Origin: Neisseria bergeri
GTDB lineage: Bacteria; Pseudomonadota; Gammaproteobacteria; Burkholderiales; Neisseriaceae
NCBI GenBank assembly: GCA_003044455.1
Contig: POWY01000007.1
Span: forward strand, 39,708-103,707
Reading direction: 5' to 3'
Length of the DNA stretch: 64,000 nucleotides
Shown here: in pieces, positions 1-8,813 of the stretch
Layout: each line of letters begins with the position of its first letter
Position numbering within the stretch: the stretch's first letter is position 1
Position numbers and translations under genes: made by a program
The notes under the pieces: model-generated
Seen by the model: only the letters and a program-made list of their open reading frames with translations
Database searches by the model: none
Told to the model about the DNA's origin: nothing

Positions 1-402
1 TTGGAAAACGACCGAGATGTCGAACCAAGCTATTTTTTATCAGATGCCTTGAAACAAAAACGTTTGGCAGCCTTAAAAAAAGCTCCGCCCACCCCATCAA
101 TTTGGCATGAAAATATTGGCGGGAATGTTTCCGCACTTCCATATTCCTGTGCCTTAAGGGCCGGGGGGAGTTACAATTATTTGGTGGTAAACGGAGTAAG
201 AAGGCTAACAGGAAGGGAAATGTTAAGATTACAAGGTTTTCCCGATGATTTTGAAATCAATATCCCCTACTCGCAAGTCAGGAAAGTTGCCGGAAATTCT
301 GTATCCGTTCCTGTAATAGAAGCCATCGCGGAAAATATGCTCGCTTCTCTTTCCGGCAAGGTCGAACAAAAAGGGCAATTGGATTTATTGGAGGCAGGAT
401 GA
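1..402 (+). CDS. C5 cytosine DNA methyltransferase, C-terminal part (cut by window edge)
   Basis: Only the last ~133 residues are present; the TTG at base 1 is not a real start. The fragment carries the end of the target-recognition region and the two C-terminal C5-methyltransferase motifs: a motif IX-like block (RRLTGREMLRLQGFPDDF) and a motif X-like block ending VAGNSVSVPVIEAIA, which helps form the SAM pocket. The catalytic PC motif lies upstream of the window. Its stop overlaps the start of the next gene by 4 bases (ATGA), so the two are translationally coupled as a modification-restriction pair. The HaeII-like partner suggests methylation of RGCGCY, as for gonococcal NgoBI; that specificity is inferred, not seen. 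Confidence 0.85.
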   Translation: MENDRDVEPSYFLSDALKQKRLAALKKAPPTPSIWHENIGGNVSALPYSCALRAGGSYNYLVVNGVRRLTGREMLRLQGFPDDFEINIPYSQVRKVAGNSVSVPVIEAIAENMLASLSGKVEQKGQLDLLEAG

Positions 403-1451
403 CGTTTGAAGAACAACAAGCCAAAGAAGCATTGGACGGCATTATCAAAAAATCCCGTATCCACCTTTATAAACCCATTCAAATTGCAGAAATTTTATAT
501 CATGACCGTTGTATAAAACAGTTGGATTTTTTAAATTTAGATACTTACCGCAACCAATCTAAACGCTGGAGGGATGAAATCTGCCGTCGGTTTTTAGGGC
601 GGATTTCTACTTCATCGGCAAAATTCCAAGATAATCTGTTTGAAAAAAATGCAATGCCGCCTGAAAAACTAGCGGTATTGGGAACATTAAACAGACAGTC
701 GGACGGCGGGGTAGAATCGTACATTTATAAACAGTTTTTCAATCGTTTTTCCCAAATGAGCGAAGCATTGGCTTATGTCGGCAATACAGACAGATACTCC
801 TTCCAACTGTCTGAATTTCTAAATTTATTTTGGCTCGAGCCGGGATTGAAAAGAAGTATAGACAAGATATATGAAATCGTTGTTTATGCGTTGTTTGATG
901 CATTGGTTTCAGAATTAGGCATAACGGTTTCAATTGATTTTCCTAAGGAAAACCTGTTTTTATGGGAGGAATATCAAGATTTTGCCGAAAAAATCATCAC
1001 TATGCCGAAAAATGGGCATTTAAAACTTCCTGCAAAAATCCATCGTGTAGGCGTAACCAATGCTGCCGATAGAGGGTTGGATATGTGGTCTAACTTCGGA
1101 TTGGCCATACAGGTCAAACATCTCTCTTTAGACGAAGAGTTGGCAGAAGATATTGTATCCTCCATTAGCGCAGATAGAATTGTCATTGTCTGCAAAAAGG
1201 CAGAACAATCGGTGATTGTTTCATTACTGACGCAAATAGGCTGGAAAAGCCGAATTCAAAACATCGTAACTGAGGATGATTTGATAAGTTGGTACGAAAA
1301 AGCATTGAGAGGCCAATATCCGATTGCAGAAGCGTTGTTGGAAAATATTAAAACTGAAATTATGCGTGAATTTCCTGCCGTTAATGAAGCCAATGAATTT
1401 TTAGATTTCGCCCAAAATCGCGGATATGACATTACTGTTACTGATTTCTAA
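399..1451 (+). CDS. Type II restriction endonuclease, HaeII/NgoBI-like
   Basis: A 350-residue protein. I recognise it as resembling the HaeII family, which cuts RGCGCY; the usual family length is about 350. A possible PD-(D/E)XK core is the stretch from RGLDMWSNFG to the QVKH that follows, near residues 225-245. A GGAGG ribosome site sits 5 bases before the ATG, and the ATG overlaps the stop of the methyltransferase. The gene is more AT-rich than cysS next to it, which fits acquisition of the R-M pair at this locus. It is intact, with no frameshift. The family call rests on pattern recognition; cleavage specificity is inferred. Confidence 0.75.
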   Translation: MTFEEQQAKEALDGIIKKSRIHLYKPIQIAEILYHDRCIKQLDFLNLDTYRNQSKRWRDEICRRFLGRISTSSAKFQDNLFEKNAMPPEKLAVLGTLNRQSDGGVESYIYKQFFNRFSQMSEALAYVGNTDRYSFQLSEFLNLFWLEPGLKRSIDKIYEIVVYALFDALVSELGITVSIDFPKENLFLWEEYQDFAEKIITMPKNGHLKLPAKIHRVGVTNAADRGLDMWSNFGLAIQVKHLSLDEELAEDIVSSISADRIVIVCKKAEQSVIVSLLTQIGWKSRIQNIVTEDDLISWYEKALRGQYPIAEALLENIKTEIMREFPAVNEANEFLDFAQNRGYDITVTDF

Positions 1452-1460
1452 ACTTACTTG

Positions 1461-2888
1461 ATGAATATGACCACCATCTACAACACCCTTACCCGCCAAA
1501 AAGAACCCTTCACCCCCATCGACCCTGAAAACGTGCGTATGTACGTCTGCGGTATGACCGTTTACGACTACTGCCACTTGGGCCATGCACGCGTGATGGT
1601 TGTGTTCGATATGATTGCCCGCTGGCTGCGCGAGTGCGGTTATCCGCTCACTTATGTGCGCAACATTACCGACATCGACGACAAAATCATTGCCCGTGCG
1701 GCTGAAAACGGCGAAACCATCGGCGAACTGACCGAGCGTTTCATTCAGGCGATGCACGAAGATGCCGATGCTTTGGGTGTGTTGCGTCCCGACATCGAGC
1801 CGAAGGCGACCGAAAACATTCCGCAAATGATTGCCATGATTGAAACCCTGATTCAAAACGGCAAGGCATACCCTGCTGCAAACGGCGACGTTTATTACGC
1901 CGTGCGCGAGTTTGCCGCTTACGGACAATTATCAGGTAAATCGTTGGACGACCTGCGCGCAGGCGAGCGTGTGGAAGTCGATGGTTTCAAACGCGATCCG
2001 CTTGATTTTGTGTTGTGGAAAGCGGCCAAAGCAGGCGAGCCGGCATGGGAAAGCCCTTGGGGCAACGGCCGTCCGGGTTGGCATATTGAATGCTCTGCCA
2101 TGAGTGAAAACCTGTTCGGCGATACTTTCGACATCCACGGCGGCGGCGCGGATTTGCAGTTCCCGCACCATGAAAACGAAATCGCCCAAAGCGTCGGCGC
2201 GACGGGGCATACCTGCGGTCATCATCACGCGCAAACCCACCACGGCCAAAGCATTGCCAGCCACGTCAAATACTGGCTGCACAACGGTTTCATCCGTGTG
2301 GACGGCGAAAAAATGTCCAAATCGTTGGGCAACTTCTTCACCATCCGCGAAGTATTGAAACAATACGACCCCGAAGTCGTGCGCTTCTTCATCCTGCGCG
2401 CCCACTACCGCAGTCCGTTGAATTATTCCGACGCGCATTTGGATGATGCGAAAGGTGCGTTGACGCGTTTGTACACTACGTTGAAAAACACGCCTGCGGC
2501 TGAGTTTGACTTATCTGAAAACGCCAACGACTACACCCGCCGTTTCTACGCCGCCATGAACGACGATTTCGGTACGGTCGAAGCGGTTGCCGTGTTGTTT
2601 GAGCTGGCAGGCGAAGTGAACAAAACCAATGATGCCCACCTCGCCGGCTGCCTGAAAGCTTTGGGCGGCATCATCGGCCTGTTGCAACGCGATCCGATTG
2701 AGTTCCTGCAAGGCGGTGCCGTTTCAGACGGCCTCTCCAACGAAGAAATCGAAGACTTAATTGTTCGACGCAAACAGGCACGCGCGGATAAAAACTGGGC
2801 GGAATCCGACCGTATCCGCGACCTTCTGAACGAACACAAAATCATTCTGGAAGACAACGCCGGCGGCACGACTTGGCGGCGCGGTTGA
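1461..2888 (+). CDS. cysS: Cysteinyl-tRNA synthetase
   Basis: Class I synthetase that charges tRNA-Cys in the cytoplasm. The HIGH-type motif is CHLGHAR near residue 30 and the KMSKS loop is [10 protein letters not shown] near residue 280. The zinc ligands known for CysRS are present: Cys in YVCGMTVYD, Cys in WHIECSAM, and His/Glu in FPHHENE. Between the zinc site and KMSKS there is an extra block of about 20 residues rich in His ([15 protein letters not shown], roughly residues 245-266) that the E. coli enzyme lacks. The start is ATG at 1461 or 1467; no strong ribosome site separates them. Length (~475 residues) is slightly above the usual 460. Confidence 0.97.
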   Translation: MNMTTIYNTLTRQKEPFTPIDPENVRMYVCGMTVYDYCHLGHARVMVVFDMIARWLRECGYPLTYVRNITDIDDKIIARAAENGETIGELTERFIQAMHEDADALGVLRPDIEPKATENIPQMIAMIETLIQNGKAYPAANGDVYYAVREFAAYGQLSGKSLDDLRAGERVEVDGFKRDPLDFVLWKAAKAGEPAWESPWGNGRPGWHIECSAMSENLFGDTFDIHGGGADLQFPHHENEIAQSVGATGHTCGHHHAQTHHGQSIASHVKYWLHNGFIRVDGEKMSKSLGNFFTIREVLKQYDPEVVRFFILRAHYRSPLNYSDAHLDDAKGALTRLYTTLKNTPAAEFDLSENANDYTRRFYAAMNDDFGTVEAVAVLFELAGEVNKTNDAHLAGCLKALGGIIGLLQRDPIEFLQGGAVSDGLSNEEIEDLIVRRKQARADKNWAESDRIRDLLNEHKIILEDNAGGTTWRRG

Positions 2889-2898
2889 ACTGTATCGG

Positions 2899-2930
2899 AA
2901 AGGGCAAAAGTACCGCCTTTTGCCCTTTTT
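2899..2930 (+). terminator. Rho-independent terminator of cysS
   Basis: A perfect 12-bp stem (AAAGGGCAAAAG / CTTTTGCCCTTT) with a 6-base loop is followed by a T run, 10 bases after the cysS stop. A lone reverse DUS follows at about 2936-2946. Confidence 0.9.
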
Positions 2931-3058
2931 CCGTTTTCAGACGGCATTTCCCGCTTGAAGCCCCGCCGTTTTCAGCAGGCAGGGCCGAATGGGAAATGCC
3001 GGGCGGCGCACCGGGTGCCGCTTTGTGTATGGGAACATTGTGAGAACTTATTTTTATT

Positions 3059-3838
3059 ATGCTTAAAATCATTTCCGCCAACGTCAACGGCATCCGCTCC
3101 GCCTACAAAAAAGGTTTTTACGAATACATCGCCGCATCGGGTGCGGACATTGTCTGCGTGCAGGAACTCAAAGCGCAGGAAGCAGATTTGTCTGCCGATA
3201 TGAAAAATCCGCACGGGATGCACGGCTATTGGCATTGCGCCGAGAAGCGCGGTTACAGCGGTGTGGCGGTGTACAGCAAACGCAAATCCGACAACGTGCA
3301 AATCGGCATGGGTATTGAGGAATTTGACCGCGAAGGGCGGTTTGTGCGTTGCGATTTCGGCAGGTTGAGCGTTATTTCGCTTTATTTGCCCAGCGGCAGC
3401 AGCGCGGAAGAACGCCAGCAGGTGAAATACCGTTTCCTTGATGCGTTTTACCCTATGCTCGAAGCGATGAAAAACGAAGGGCGCGACATCGTCGTCTGCG
3501 GCGACTGGAACATCGCCCACCAAAACATCGACCTGAAAAACTGGAAAGGCAATCAGAAAAATTCGGGCTTCCTGCCCGAAGAGCGCGAGTGGATAGGCAA
3601 GGTTATCCACAAACTCGGTTGGACGGATATGTGGCGCACGCTTTATCCCGATGTGCCGGGCTACACTTGGTGGAGCAACCGGGGGCAGGCGTATGCGAAA
3701 GATGTCGGGTGGCGCATCGATTATCAGATGGTTACGCCCGAACTTGCCGCCAAAGCCGTGTCCGCACACGTTTATAAAGACGAAAAATTCTCGGATCACG
3801 CCCCTTTAGTTGTGGAGTATGACTATGCTGCCGAATAA
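3059..3838 (+). CDS. xthA: Exodeoxyribonuclease III / AP endonuclease (NApe type)
   Basis: Base-excision repair nuclease that cuts 5' to abasic sites. The exonuclease III fold markers are in order: SANVNGIRSA at the N-terminus, VQELKAQ with the metal-binding Glu near residue 38, GDWNIAHQNIDL with the catalytic Asp/Asn near residue 150, WRIDYQ near 222, and SDHAPLV with the catalytic His near residue 250. At 259 residues it has the family length. Pathogenic Neisseria have two paralogues, NApe and NExo; the sequence matches my memory of the AP-endonuclease-active NApe. The next gene starts inside its last codons, so the two are probably co-transcribed. Confidence 0.95.
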   Translation: MLKIISANVNGIRSAYKKGFYEYIAASGADIVCVQELKAQEADLSADMKNPHGMHGYWHCAEKRGYSGVAVYSKRKSDNVQIGMGIEEFDREGRFVRCDFGRLSVISLYLPSGSSAEERQQVKYRFLDAFYPMLEAMKNEGRDIVVCGDWNIAHQNIDLKNWKGNQKNSGFLPEEREWIGKVIHKLGWTDMWRTLYPDVPGYTWWSNRGQAYAKDVGWRIDYQMVTPELAAKAVSAHVYKDEKFSDHAPLVVEYDYAAE

Positions 3839-4169
3839 GGTTTTGGGTAAATATGATTGGAATGTGGACGGAAAAACCGGAATAGGCGCGGCGTGGGTTG
3901 TCGCTGCGTTTATCCTGCCCATGTTGGTGTGGGCGGTGTTTATGTTGTCGCGGATGCAGGGCTGGCTTGCGCCGACCAAGGCAAATCCGACGTGGGCGTT
4001 GGTATGGCTGCTGATCTGCCTGCCCTGCCTGCTGATTGCGTCCAAATGTTTGGGTTGGAAAGGCTGGCGGCTGTTGGCAAACGTTCTTGCCTGCCTCGCC
4101 GTGTGCGCCCTGTTGAGCGTGCCTGCCGCGCTGCTGACCGCGTTCACGCTGCAAGACCTGCTGAAATAG
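3825..4169 (+). CDS. Small integral membrane protein, unknown function
   Basis: A 114-residue protein with three hydrophobic segments: AAWVVAAFILPMLVWAVFML, WALVWLLICLPCLLIASKCL and LLANVLACLAVCALLSVPAALL. I do not recognise a family. The ATG at 3825 is favoured because GGAG at 3814-3817 lies 7 bases upstream; it overlaps the end of xthA by 14 bases. A TTG at 3810 or ATG at 3819 would extend the frame by a few residues. It sits in an operon-like string between xthA and a small alpha/beta hydrolase-like gene. Confidence 0.75.
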   Translation: MLPNKVLGKYDWNVDGKTGIGAAWVVAAFILPMLVWAVFMLSRMQGWLAPTKANPTWALVWLLICLPCLLIASKCLGWKGWRLLANVLACLAVCALLSVPAALLTAFTLQDLLK

Positions 4170-4179
4170 GCGGGGCGGT

Positions 4180-4710
4180 ATGCAGGGTTTTGAACTCGAA
4201 GATTTGACGCTGTGGCTGATACGCGATGCCGGAGAGGATCAGATGTGGATAGACCGCTGGGCGGTCAGTTATCCCGTGGTGCAGATGTCCGAAGCATCGG
4301 CCGGTCAAAGCATAGGAGAATGGCAGGCAGGGCTTCAGACGGCATTCGAACGGATACAGGGCAGACATATCGCCGTTGTCGCACACGGAGCGGGCGCGGC
4401 CGCATTTTTGGCGTGGCTGTATCGGGCAGACATCCTAGCACGGAAGAAAATTGCCAACATCATCCTTGTACCGCAGTGTCCCGATGTTTTCCCCGACGAT
4501 GCGGAACACACTTTCCAACGCGTCCGCTGTCCCTGCCGTGCCGCATTGGTGGTGTCCGAACACGGCGGCGTGCCGCACGGTTGGGCGCAAAAACAGGCGG
4601 ATTTGTGGAACGCGCGCCTGTTGGTTTCCCCGCATTCGGGCAGTTTGAACGGTATGCTCGGCGGCTGGCAGTGGGGTATGAAGCTGATGCAGGAAATGTT
4701 GCTGGCGTGA
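4180..4710 (+). CDS. RBBP9/YdeN-like alpha/beta hydrolase fold protein, probably without the nucleophile
   Basis: A 176-residue protein with the size and pattern of the RBBP9/YdeN family (DUF1234) of small serine hydrolases: WIDRW early in the chain, a central strand-turn-helix at HIAVVAHGAGAAAFLAW, a core strand around NIILVPQ, and a C-terminal PHSGSLNG where the family has its catalytic His region. In the family the central turn reads GHSLG with Ser as nucleophile. Here the equivalent is AHGAG, so the Ser is replaced by Gly. Either the enzyme is inactive as a classical hydrolase or the family assignment is loose. It follows the membrane protein by 10 bases. Confidence 0.65.
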   Translation: MQGFELEDLTLWLIRDAGEDQMWIDRWAVSYPVVQMSEASAGQSIGEWQAGLQTAFERIQGRHIAVVAHGAGAAAFLAWLYRADILARKKIANIILVPQCPDVFPDDAEHTFQRVRCPCRAALVVSEHGGVPHGWAQKQADLWNARLLVSPHSGSLNGMLGGWQWGMKLMQEMLLA

Positions 4711-4752
4711 ACGTTTGCCTTATCGGAATTTCGACCAATTGGGGTTGTAAGG

Positions 4753-4789
4753 AAAATGCCGTCTGAACAGGCTTCAGACGGCATTTTTA
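4753..4789. terminator. Bidirectional terminator from an inverted DUS pair
   Basis: GCCGTCTGAA at 4758-4767 faces TTCAGACGGC at 4773-4782, with A-rich and T-rich flanks on the two sides. It lies between the convergent hydrolase-like gene and asd and can end transcription of both. Confidence 0.85.
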
Positions 4790-4801
4790 TTCAAACAGGG
4801 C

Positions 4802-5917
4802 TTACATGCTGCCCAACACGATACGCAACACGCGGCGCAACGGTTCGGCCGCGCCCCACAAAAGTTGGTCGCCGACGGTGAACGCGCTGACGTATTCGCC
4901 GTCCATACCCAGTTTGCGGATGCGTCCGACAGGGACGGACAGCGTGCCAGTAACTTTGGCAGGAGTCAGCTCGTGGATGCTGGCTTCTTTTTCGTTGGGG
5001 ATGACTTTCACCCAGTCGTTCGCGCCTGCCAAAATCGCTTCGATTTCGGAAACGGGCAGGTCTTTTTTCAGCTTCAGGGTAAGGGCTTGGCTGTGGCAGC
5101 GCATAGAGCCGATACGGACGCACAGGCCGTCGATTACAGTCGGATTGCCGCTGCGGCCGAGGATTTTGTTGGTTTCCACGCCGCCTTTCCATTCTTCTTT
5201 GGACTGGCCGTTGCCCAAATCCACATCAATCCACGGAATCAGGCTGCCGGCGAGCGGTACGCCGAAGTTGGCTTTCGGATAGTCTTCGCTGCGCAGGAAA
5301 TCGGACACTTTGCGGTCGATATCGAGAATCGCGCTGGAAGGATCGGCAAGCTCGTCCGCCACTTTGGCGTGAATCGCGCCCATGCCGCTGATGAGTTCGC
5401 GCATGTTTTTCGCGCCCGCGCCGGATGCGGCTTGGTAGGTCATGCTGGTTGCCCATTCGACCAAATCATTTTGGAACAGGCCGCCCAAAGCCATCAGCAT
5501 CAGGGAAACGGTGCAGTTGCCGCCGATGTAGTTTTTCACGCCGTTTTTGAGACCGTTGTCGATGACGTTGCGGTTGACGGGGTCGAGGACGATAATCGCA
5601 TCGTCTTTCATACGCAGTGATGACGCCGCGTCAATCCAGTAGCCGTTCCAGCCGCTGTCGCGCAGGGCTTGGAATACGGATTTGGTGTAATCGCCGCCTT
5701 GGCAGGTTACGATAATGTCCATTTTGGCGAGTTCGGCAACATTGTTGGCATCCAATAATGTTTTAGCCGCCTGACCGAAATCAGGGGCTGCGCCGCCGAC
5801 GTTGGAAGTGGTGAAGAAGAACGCTTCGGGAATGTGAGCGAAGTCGTTTTCTTCTTTCATACGCTGCATCAAAACCGAACCGACCATACCGCGCCAGCCG
5901 ACGAAACCTACTTTCAT
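4802..5917 (-). CDS. asd: Aspartate-semialdehyde dehydrogenase
   Basis: Reduces aspartyl phosphate to aspartate semialdehyde, the branch point to lysine/diaminopimelate, threonine and methionine. The NADP-binding [13 protein letters not shown] is at the N-terminus, the catalytic Cys is residue 135 in GGNCTVSLM, and the substrate-side [10 protein letters not shown] with the catalytic His lies near residue 275. At 371 residues it fits the gammaproteobacterial-type enzyme. An AAGGAG ribosome site sits 7-8 bases before the ATG. The promoter must lie in the 176 bases shared with the divergent RDD gene. Confidence 0.97.
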   Translation of the reverse strand: MKVGFVGWRGMVGSVLMQRMKEENDFAHIPEAFFFTTSNVGGAAPDFGQAAKTLLDANNVAELAKMDIIVTCQGGDYTKSVFQALRDSGWNGYWIDAASSLRMKDDAIIVLDPVNRNVIDNGLKNGVKNYIGGNCTVSLMLMALGGLFQNDLVEWATSMTYQAASGAGAKNMRELISGMGAIHAKVADELADPSSAILDIDRKVSDFLRSEDYPKANFGVPLAGSLIPWIDVDLGNGQSKEEWKGGVETNKILGRSGNPTVIDGLCVRIGSMRCHSQALTLKLKKDLPVSEIEAILAGANDWVKVIPNEKEASIHELTPAKVTGTLSVPVGRIRKLGMDGEYVSAFTVGDQLLWGAAEPLRRVLRIVLGSM

Positions 5918-6093
5918 TGTGTTGCTCCTTGAGGAAAAATCGTTAATAAAATTATGTATGGCGTAAAGGAAGCGTTTTAACGCCGTATTGGGAAAATGTA
6001 AAGTTCTTTATCGAATTTTCTTTTTGGGATTGGCGTTTGCAGCAGCAGGGCGGTAGAATGCCATCTGTTTAAGAACGATTATCAGGAACGGAT

Positions 6094-6675
6094 ATGGAAG
6101 AAAAAAACGATTACACCGACGCGGCATCCGACAACAGCAACGGGCAGGAAATTGAAGTCGGAATTGCCGGCGCAGGCGACCGGATACTTGCCGCGTTGCT
6201 GAACCAATTGTTTACCTTTTTGATTCTGCTGGTGCCGTTTGCCGGACTGATTGCCTTTGCCGTCAAGAATGAAGGCAGGATTGTCGGTAGTGAGGAAATA
6301 TTCGGGCTGCTTTTGGGCATGACTTCCTTTTGGGTCGGACTGGCGGGCATTTTGGTTTATACCGTCGTCCAAATCTACTATATGAGCCGGGACGGGCAGT
6401 CATTGGGTAAGAAAATCATGAGAATCCGCGTGTTGAAAACCGACGGACGTAATCCTGGTTTTGTCGGTACGGTTTTGGTACGCGAAATCGCATGGTCGGT
6501 TTTGGTTGCCATTATTGCCGCCGTTATCGGTCTTGCAGTAGGTGACAACGGGGAAAACGCCATCAACCTGCTGGCATTCCTTGCTAACTTTGTCCTGCTC
6601 TTTATGGTCAAACGCGACCGCCGCACGCTTTACGACATACTGGCGGATACGGTTGTCGTCAAGCTGCCCAAATAA
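6094..6675 (+). CDS. RDD family membrane protein
   Basis: A 193-residue inner-membrane protein of the RDD family. The name-giving charged motifs are present: AGDRILA before the first membrane segment, GQSLGKKIMRIRV after the second, and KRDRRTLYDILADTVVV at the end. Four hydrophobic segments can be read (about residues 36-58, 72-98, 129-150 and 155-172). Some RDD proteins have been linked to ion transport; the substrate here cannot be told. An ORF of this size with an acidic, Asn/Asp-rich N-terminus is normal for the family. Confidence 0.85.
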   Translation: MEEKNDYTDAASDNSNGQEIEVGIAGAGDRILAALLNQLFTFLILLVPFAGLIAFAVKNEGRIVGSEEIFGLLLGMTSFWVGLAGILVYTVVQIYYMSRDGQSLGKKIMRIRVLKTDGRNPGFVGTVLVREIAWSVLVAIIAAVIGLAVGDNGENAINLLAFLANFVLLFMVKRDRRTLYDILADTVVVKLPK

Positions 6676-6684
6676 ACGGACGCG

Positions 6685-6724
6685 GCAAAATGCCGTCTGA
6701 AAGCCTTTCAGACGGCATTTTTAT
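6685..6724. terminator. Bidirectional terminator from an inverted DUS pair
   Basis: The stem is GCCGTCTGAA / TTCAGACGGC with AAAA before and TTTTT after. It separates the convergent RDD gene and folD. Confidence 0.85.
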
Positions 6725-6736
6725 CTTCAGAACCGC

Positions 6737-7591
6737 TCAAGCATCGTGCAGCGAAGCTGCGTGCAGGGTGTTTTCCATCAATGTGGCAATCGTCATCGGA
6801 CCCACGCCGCCGGGAACGGGCGTAATCATCGCTGCCCGTTCTTTTGCCGTTTCAAATTCCACGTCGCCGCACAGGCTGCCGTCGTCCAAACGGTTGATGC
6901 CCACATCGATAACGACCGCGCCGGGTTTGATCCATTCGCCTTTGACAAAGTTCGGAATGCCCACGCCGACTACCAAAATATCGGCCCCGGCAACCTCATC
7001 GGCAAGATTTTCGGTCGCGCTGTGGCAGATTGTTACCGTTGCGCGCGCCAGCAGCAGTTCCAAAGCCTGCGGGCGGCCGACGATATTCGACGCGCCGACC
7101 ACGACCGCTTTTTTCCCCTTCGGATCGATGCCGTAAGCTTCCAAAAGCGTCATCACGCCCTTGGGCGTACACGGGCGCATCAGCGGCATTTTGACCGCCA
7201 GCCTGCCGACATTGTAAGGATGGAAGCCGTCCACGTCCTTATCCGGCGAAATACGTTCCAAGACCGCTTGGCTGTCGAGGTGCTTCGGCAGTGGAAGCTG
7301 AACCAGAATACCGTCCACTTCGGAATCGGCATTCAGGCGGTCGACCAGTGCCAGTAGTTCTTCCTGCGATGTTGATTCGGGCAGCTCGTAAGACAGTGAT
7401 TTGATGCCGCATTTTTGGCAGGCGGTTTTCTTGTTGCGGACATAAACCGCGCTGGCAGGGTCGCCGCCGACCAAAACCACGGCCAGGCAAGGCGTGTGCA
7501 GATTGTCCTGTTGGCGTTGCGCCACCGCTTCGGCAACCGCCTGCAGGCGTTTTTGCGAAACTTCTTTACCGTTGATCAGTTGTGCCGACAT
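6737..7591 (-). CDS. folD: Bifunctional methylenetetrahydrofolate dehydrogenase/cyclohydrolase
   Basis: Interconverts 5,10-methylene- and 10-formyl-tetrahydrofolate for purine synthesis and fMet formation. Seen are the substrate-site YVRNKK near residue 50 with the catalytic Lys, [21 protein letters not shown], the NADP-binding [12 protein letters not shown] near residue 165, and [11 protein letters not shown] near residue 260. The ATG at 7591 gives 284 residues, the family length, with an AAAGGA ribosome site. The open frame continues upstream to 7645, but that extension is not typical of FolD. Confidence 0.97.
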   Translation of the reverse strand: MSAQLINGKEVSQKRLQAVAEAVAQRQQDNLHTPCLAVVLVGGDPASAVYVRNKKTACQKCGIKSLSYELPESTSQEELLALVDRLNADSEVDGILVQLPLPKHLDSQAVLERISPDKDVDGFHPYNVGRLAVKMPLMRPCTPKGVMTLLEAYGIDPKGKKAVVVGASNIVGRPQALELLLARATVTICHSATENLADEVAGADILVVGVGIPNFVKGEWIKPGAVVIDVGINRLDDGSLCGDVEFETAKERAAMITPVPGGVGPMTIATLMENTLHAASLHDA

Positions 7592-7770
7592 ATCCGTCCT
7601 TTTGTTAAACAGGTAGAAAATGCTGAAAATTATCGCATTTTCCATTTGTTTTTACAGCAGGATGCCGAAAATAAATTTGCCCTGAAATAGAATACGGCTG
7701 TTTGGACGGATTAAATATTTTTTCAAATCAAAAAACTATATTTTTCATCTTGGTGTTTTGAAAATAAATG

Positions 7771-7799
7771 TTGACGCATCTTTCCCTGAACTGTATAGT
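7771..7799 (+). promoter_or_regulatory. Sigma-70 promoter of the Pro-Arg-His tRNA cluster
   Basis: TTGACG (7771-7776) and TATAGT (7794-7799) are separated by 17 bases, followed by the discriminator TCGC. The TATAGTTCGC core is identical to that of the rRNA promoter at 63824. Confidence 0.85.
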
Positions 7800-7813
7800 T
7801 CGCTTCTTCAAGT

Positions 7814-7891
7814 CGGGGCGTAGCGCAGCCCGGTTAGCGCATCTGCTTTGGGAGCAGAGGGTCGTGAGTTCGAATCCCACCGCCCCGACCA
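7814..7891 (+). tRNA. tRNA-Pro (anticodon TGG)
   Basis: A full cloverleaf with a 7-bp acceptor stem (CGGGGCG / CGCCCCG), anticodon TGG at 7849-7851 and an encoded CCA at 7889-7891. It is the first gene of a three-tRNA transcript. Confidence 0.95.
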
Positions 7892-7915
7892 ATCAACCAG
7901 CACGAATCGGCATGA

Positions 7916-7992
7916 GCGCCCGTAGCTCAACCGGATAGAGCACCGACCTTCTAAGTCGGGGGTTACAGGTTCGATTCCTGTCGGGCGTGCCA
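7916..7992 (+). tRNA. tRNA-Arg (anticodon TCT)
   Basis: The acceptor GCGCCCG pairs with CGGGCGT, leaving a G-U at the first pair. The anticodon stem CCGAC/GTCGG encloses CTTCTAA with TCT at 7950-7952, and the discriminator G is followed by encoded CCA. Confidence 0.95.
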
Positions 7993-8019
7993 AGAATTTG
8001 ATTGAAAACCGTTTTTATG

Positions 8020-8095
8020 GTGGCTGTAGCTCAGTTGGTAGAGCCCCGGATTGTGATTCCGGTTGTCGTGGGTTCGAGCCCCATCAGCCACCCCA
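8020..8095 (+). tRNA. tRNA-His (anticodon GTG)
   Basis: The acceptor GTGGCT pairs with AGCCAC; the extra G-1 typical of tRNA-His is encoded at 8019 and faces C73 at 8092. Anticodon GTG is at 8053-8055 and CCA at 8093-8095. Confidence 0.95.
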
Positions 8096-8100
8096 GATAA

Positions 8101-8131
8101 AGGCCCGTACTTTTCGGTACGGGTCTTTTTC
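8101..8131 (+). terminator. Terminator of the tRNA cluster
   Basis: A stem AGGCCCGTAC / GTACGGGTCT (one G-U pair) with a 6-base loop is followed by TTTTT, 5 bases after tRNA-His. Confidence 0.9.
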
Positions 8132-8173
8132 CGTTTGCGCGTACTGTCCGCACCGTCGTACCGGTGCGGCGGT

Positions 8174-8223
8174 ATGCCGTCTGAAAGCTGGGCCGGTCAT
8201 ACGGAAACCGCTTCAGACGGCAT
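8174..8223. repeat. Inverted DUS pair with a long loop
   Basis: GCCGTCTGAA at 8176-8185 and TTCAGACGGC at 8212-8221 are 26 bases apart, between the tRNA cluster and rfaE2. It is an uptake signal; the long loop makes it a weak terminator. Confidence 0.8.
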
Positions 8224-8306
8224 TTGCGCCTTCGGCTTTGCCTTTCGTATATGCTTCTGTATCATGTAGGTTTTTCTGTCTTTTATGGTTTTTGTCGGAG
8301 GCTTTG

Positions 8307-8813
8307 ATGGTTGGCCATTGGTCTGTCCCTGATTTTGAATCGAAAATCTGTCCGCCCGAGGCGTTGGCGGCGCGTTTGGCGTTGTTGCCGCGCCCGCTGG
8401 TGTTTACCAACGGCTGTTTCGACATCCTTCACAGGGGACACGTTACTTATCTGGCGCAGGCGCGTTCGGCAGGGGCGGCGTTGGTGCTGGCGTTGAATAC
8501 CGATGCTTCGGTGCGGCGTTTGGGCAAGGGCGGCGACCGCCCGATTAATCCTTTGGAGAACCGTGCCGCCGTTGCTGCCGCGTTGGAAAGTGTGGATTTG
8601 GTAACGTGGTTTGACGAGGATACGCCGGCGGCGTTGATCGAGGCGGTCAAACCCGAGATTTTGGTCAAGGGCGGCGATTGGGTGGCGGATAAGATTGTCG
8701 GTGCGGCAGAAACGCTGGCGCGCGGCGGTCAGGTGTTTTCAATTCCGTTTCTGCACCAGACTTCGACGACGAAGACTCTGGCGAAAATCCGTGCTGCCGA
8801 GGGTGGGAAATGA
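8307..8813 (+). CDS. rfaE2: D-glycero-beta-D-manno-heptose 1-phosphate adenylyltransferase
   Basis: Makes ADP-heptose from heptose 1-phosphate for the LOS inner core. The nucleotidyltransferase signature [13 protein letters not shown] lies near residues 34-46, and the C-terminal [14 protein letters not shown] holds the second nucleotide-binding motif. It is a stand-alone 168-residue domain; in E. coli it is the C-terminal half of HldE, so here the kinase half is encoded elsewhere. The ATG at 8307 has GGAG 6 bases upstream; the open frame extends back through tRNA-His, which is not coding. Its stop overlaps birA-coaX by 4 bases. gmhB, another step of this pathway, is at 51.7 kb. Confidence 0.93.
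   Translation: MVGHWSVPDFESKICPPEALAARLALLPRPLVFTNGCFDILHRGHVTYLAQARSAGAALVLALNTDASVRRLGKGGDRPINPLENRAAVAAALESVDLVTWFDEDTPAALIEAVKPEILVKGGDWVADKIVGAAETLARGGQVFSIPFLHQTSTTKTLAKIRAAEGGK

Noticed and set aside
165..174. Run of six G in the methyltransferase gene as a phase-variable tract
   Set aside because: Six G is short for switching, and the reading frame is intact with motif X downstream.
7998..8306. N-terminal extension of rfaE2
   Set aside because: It would translate through tRNA-His, its terminator and a DUS pair; the ATG at 8307 has a good ribosome site.
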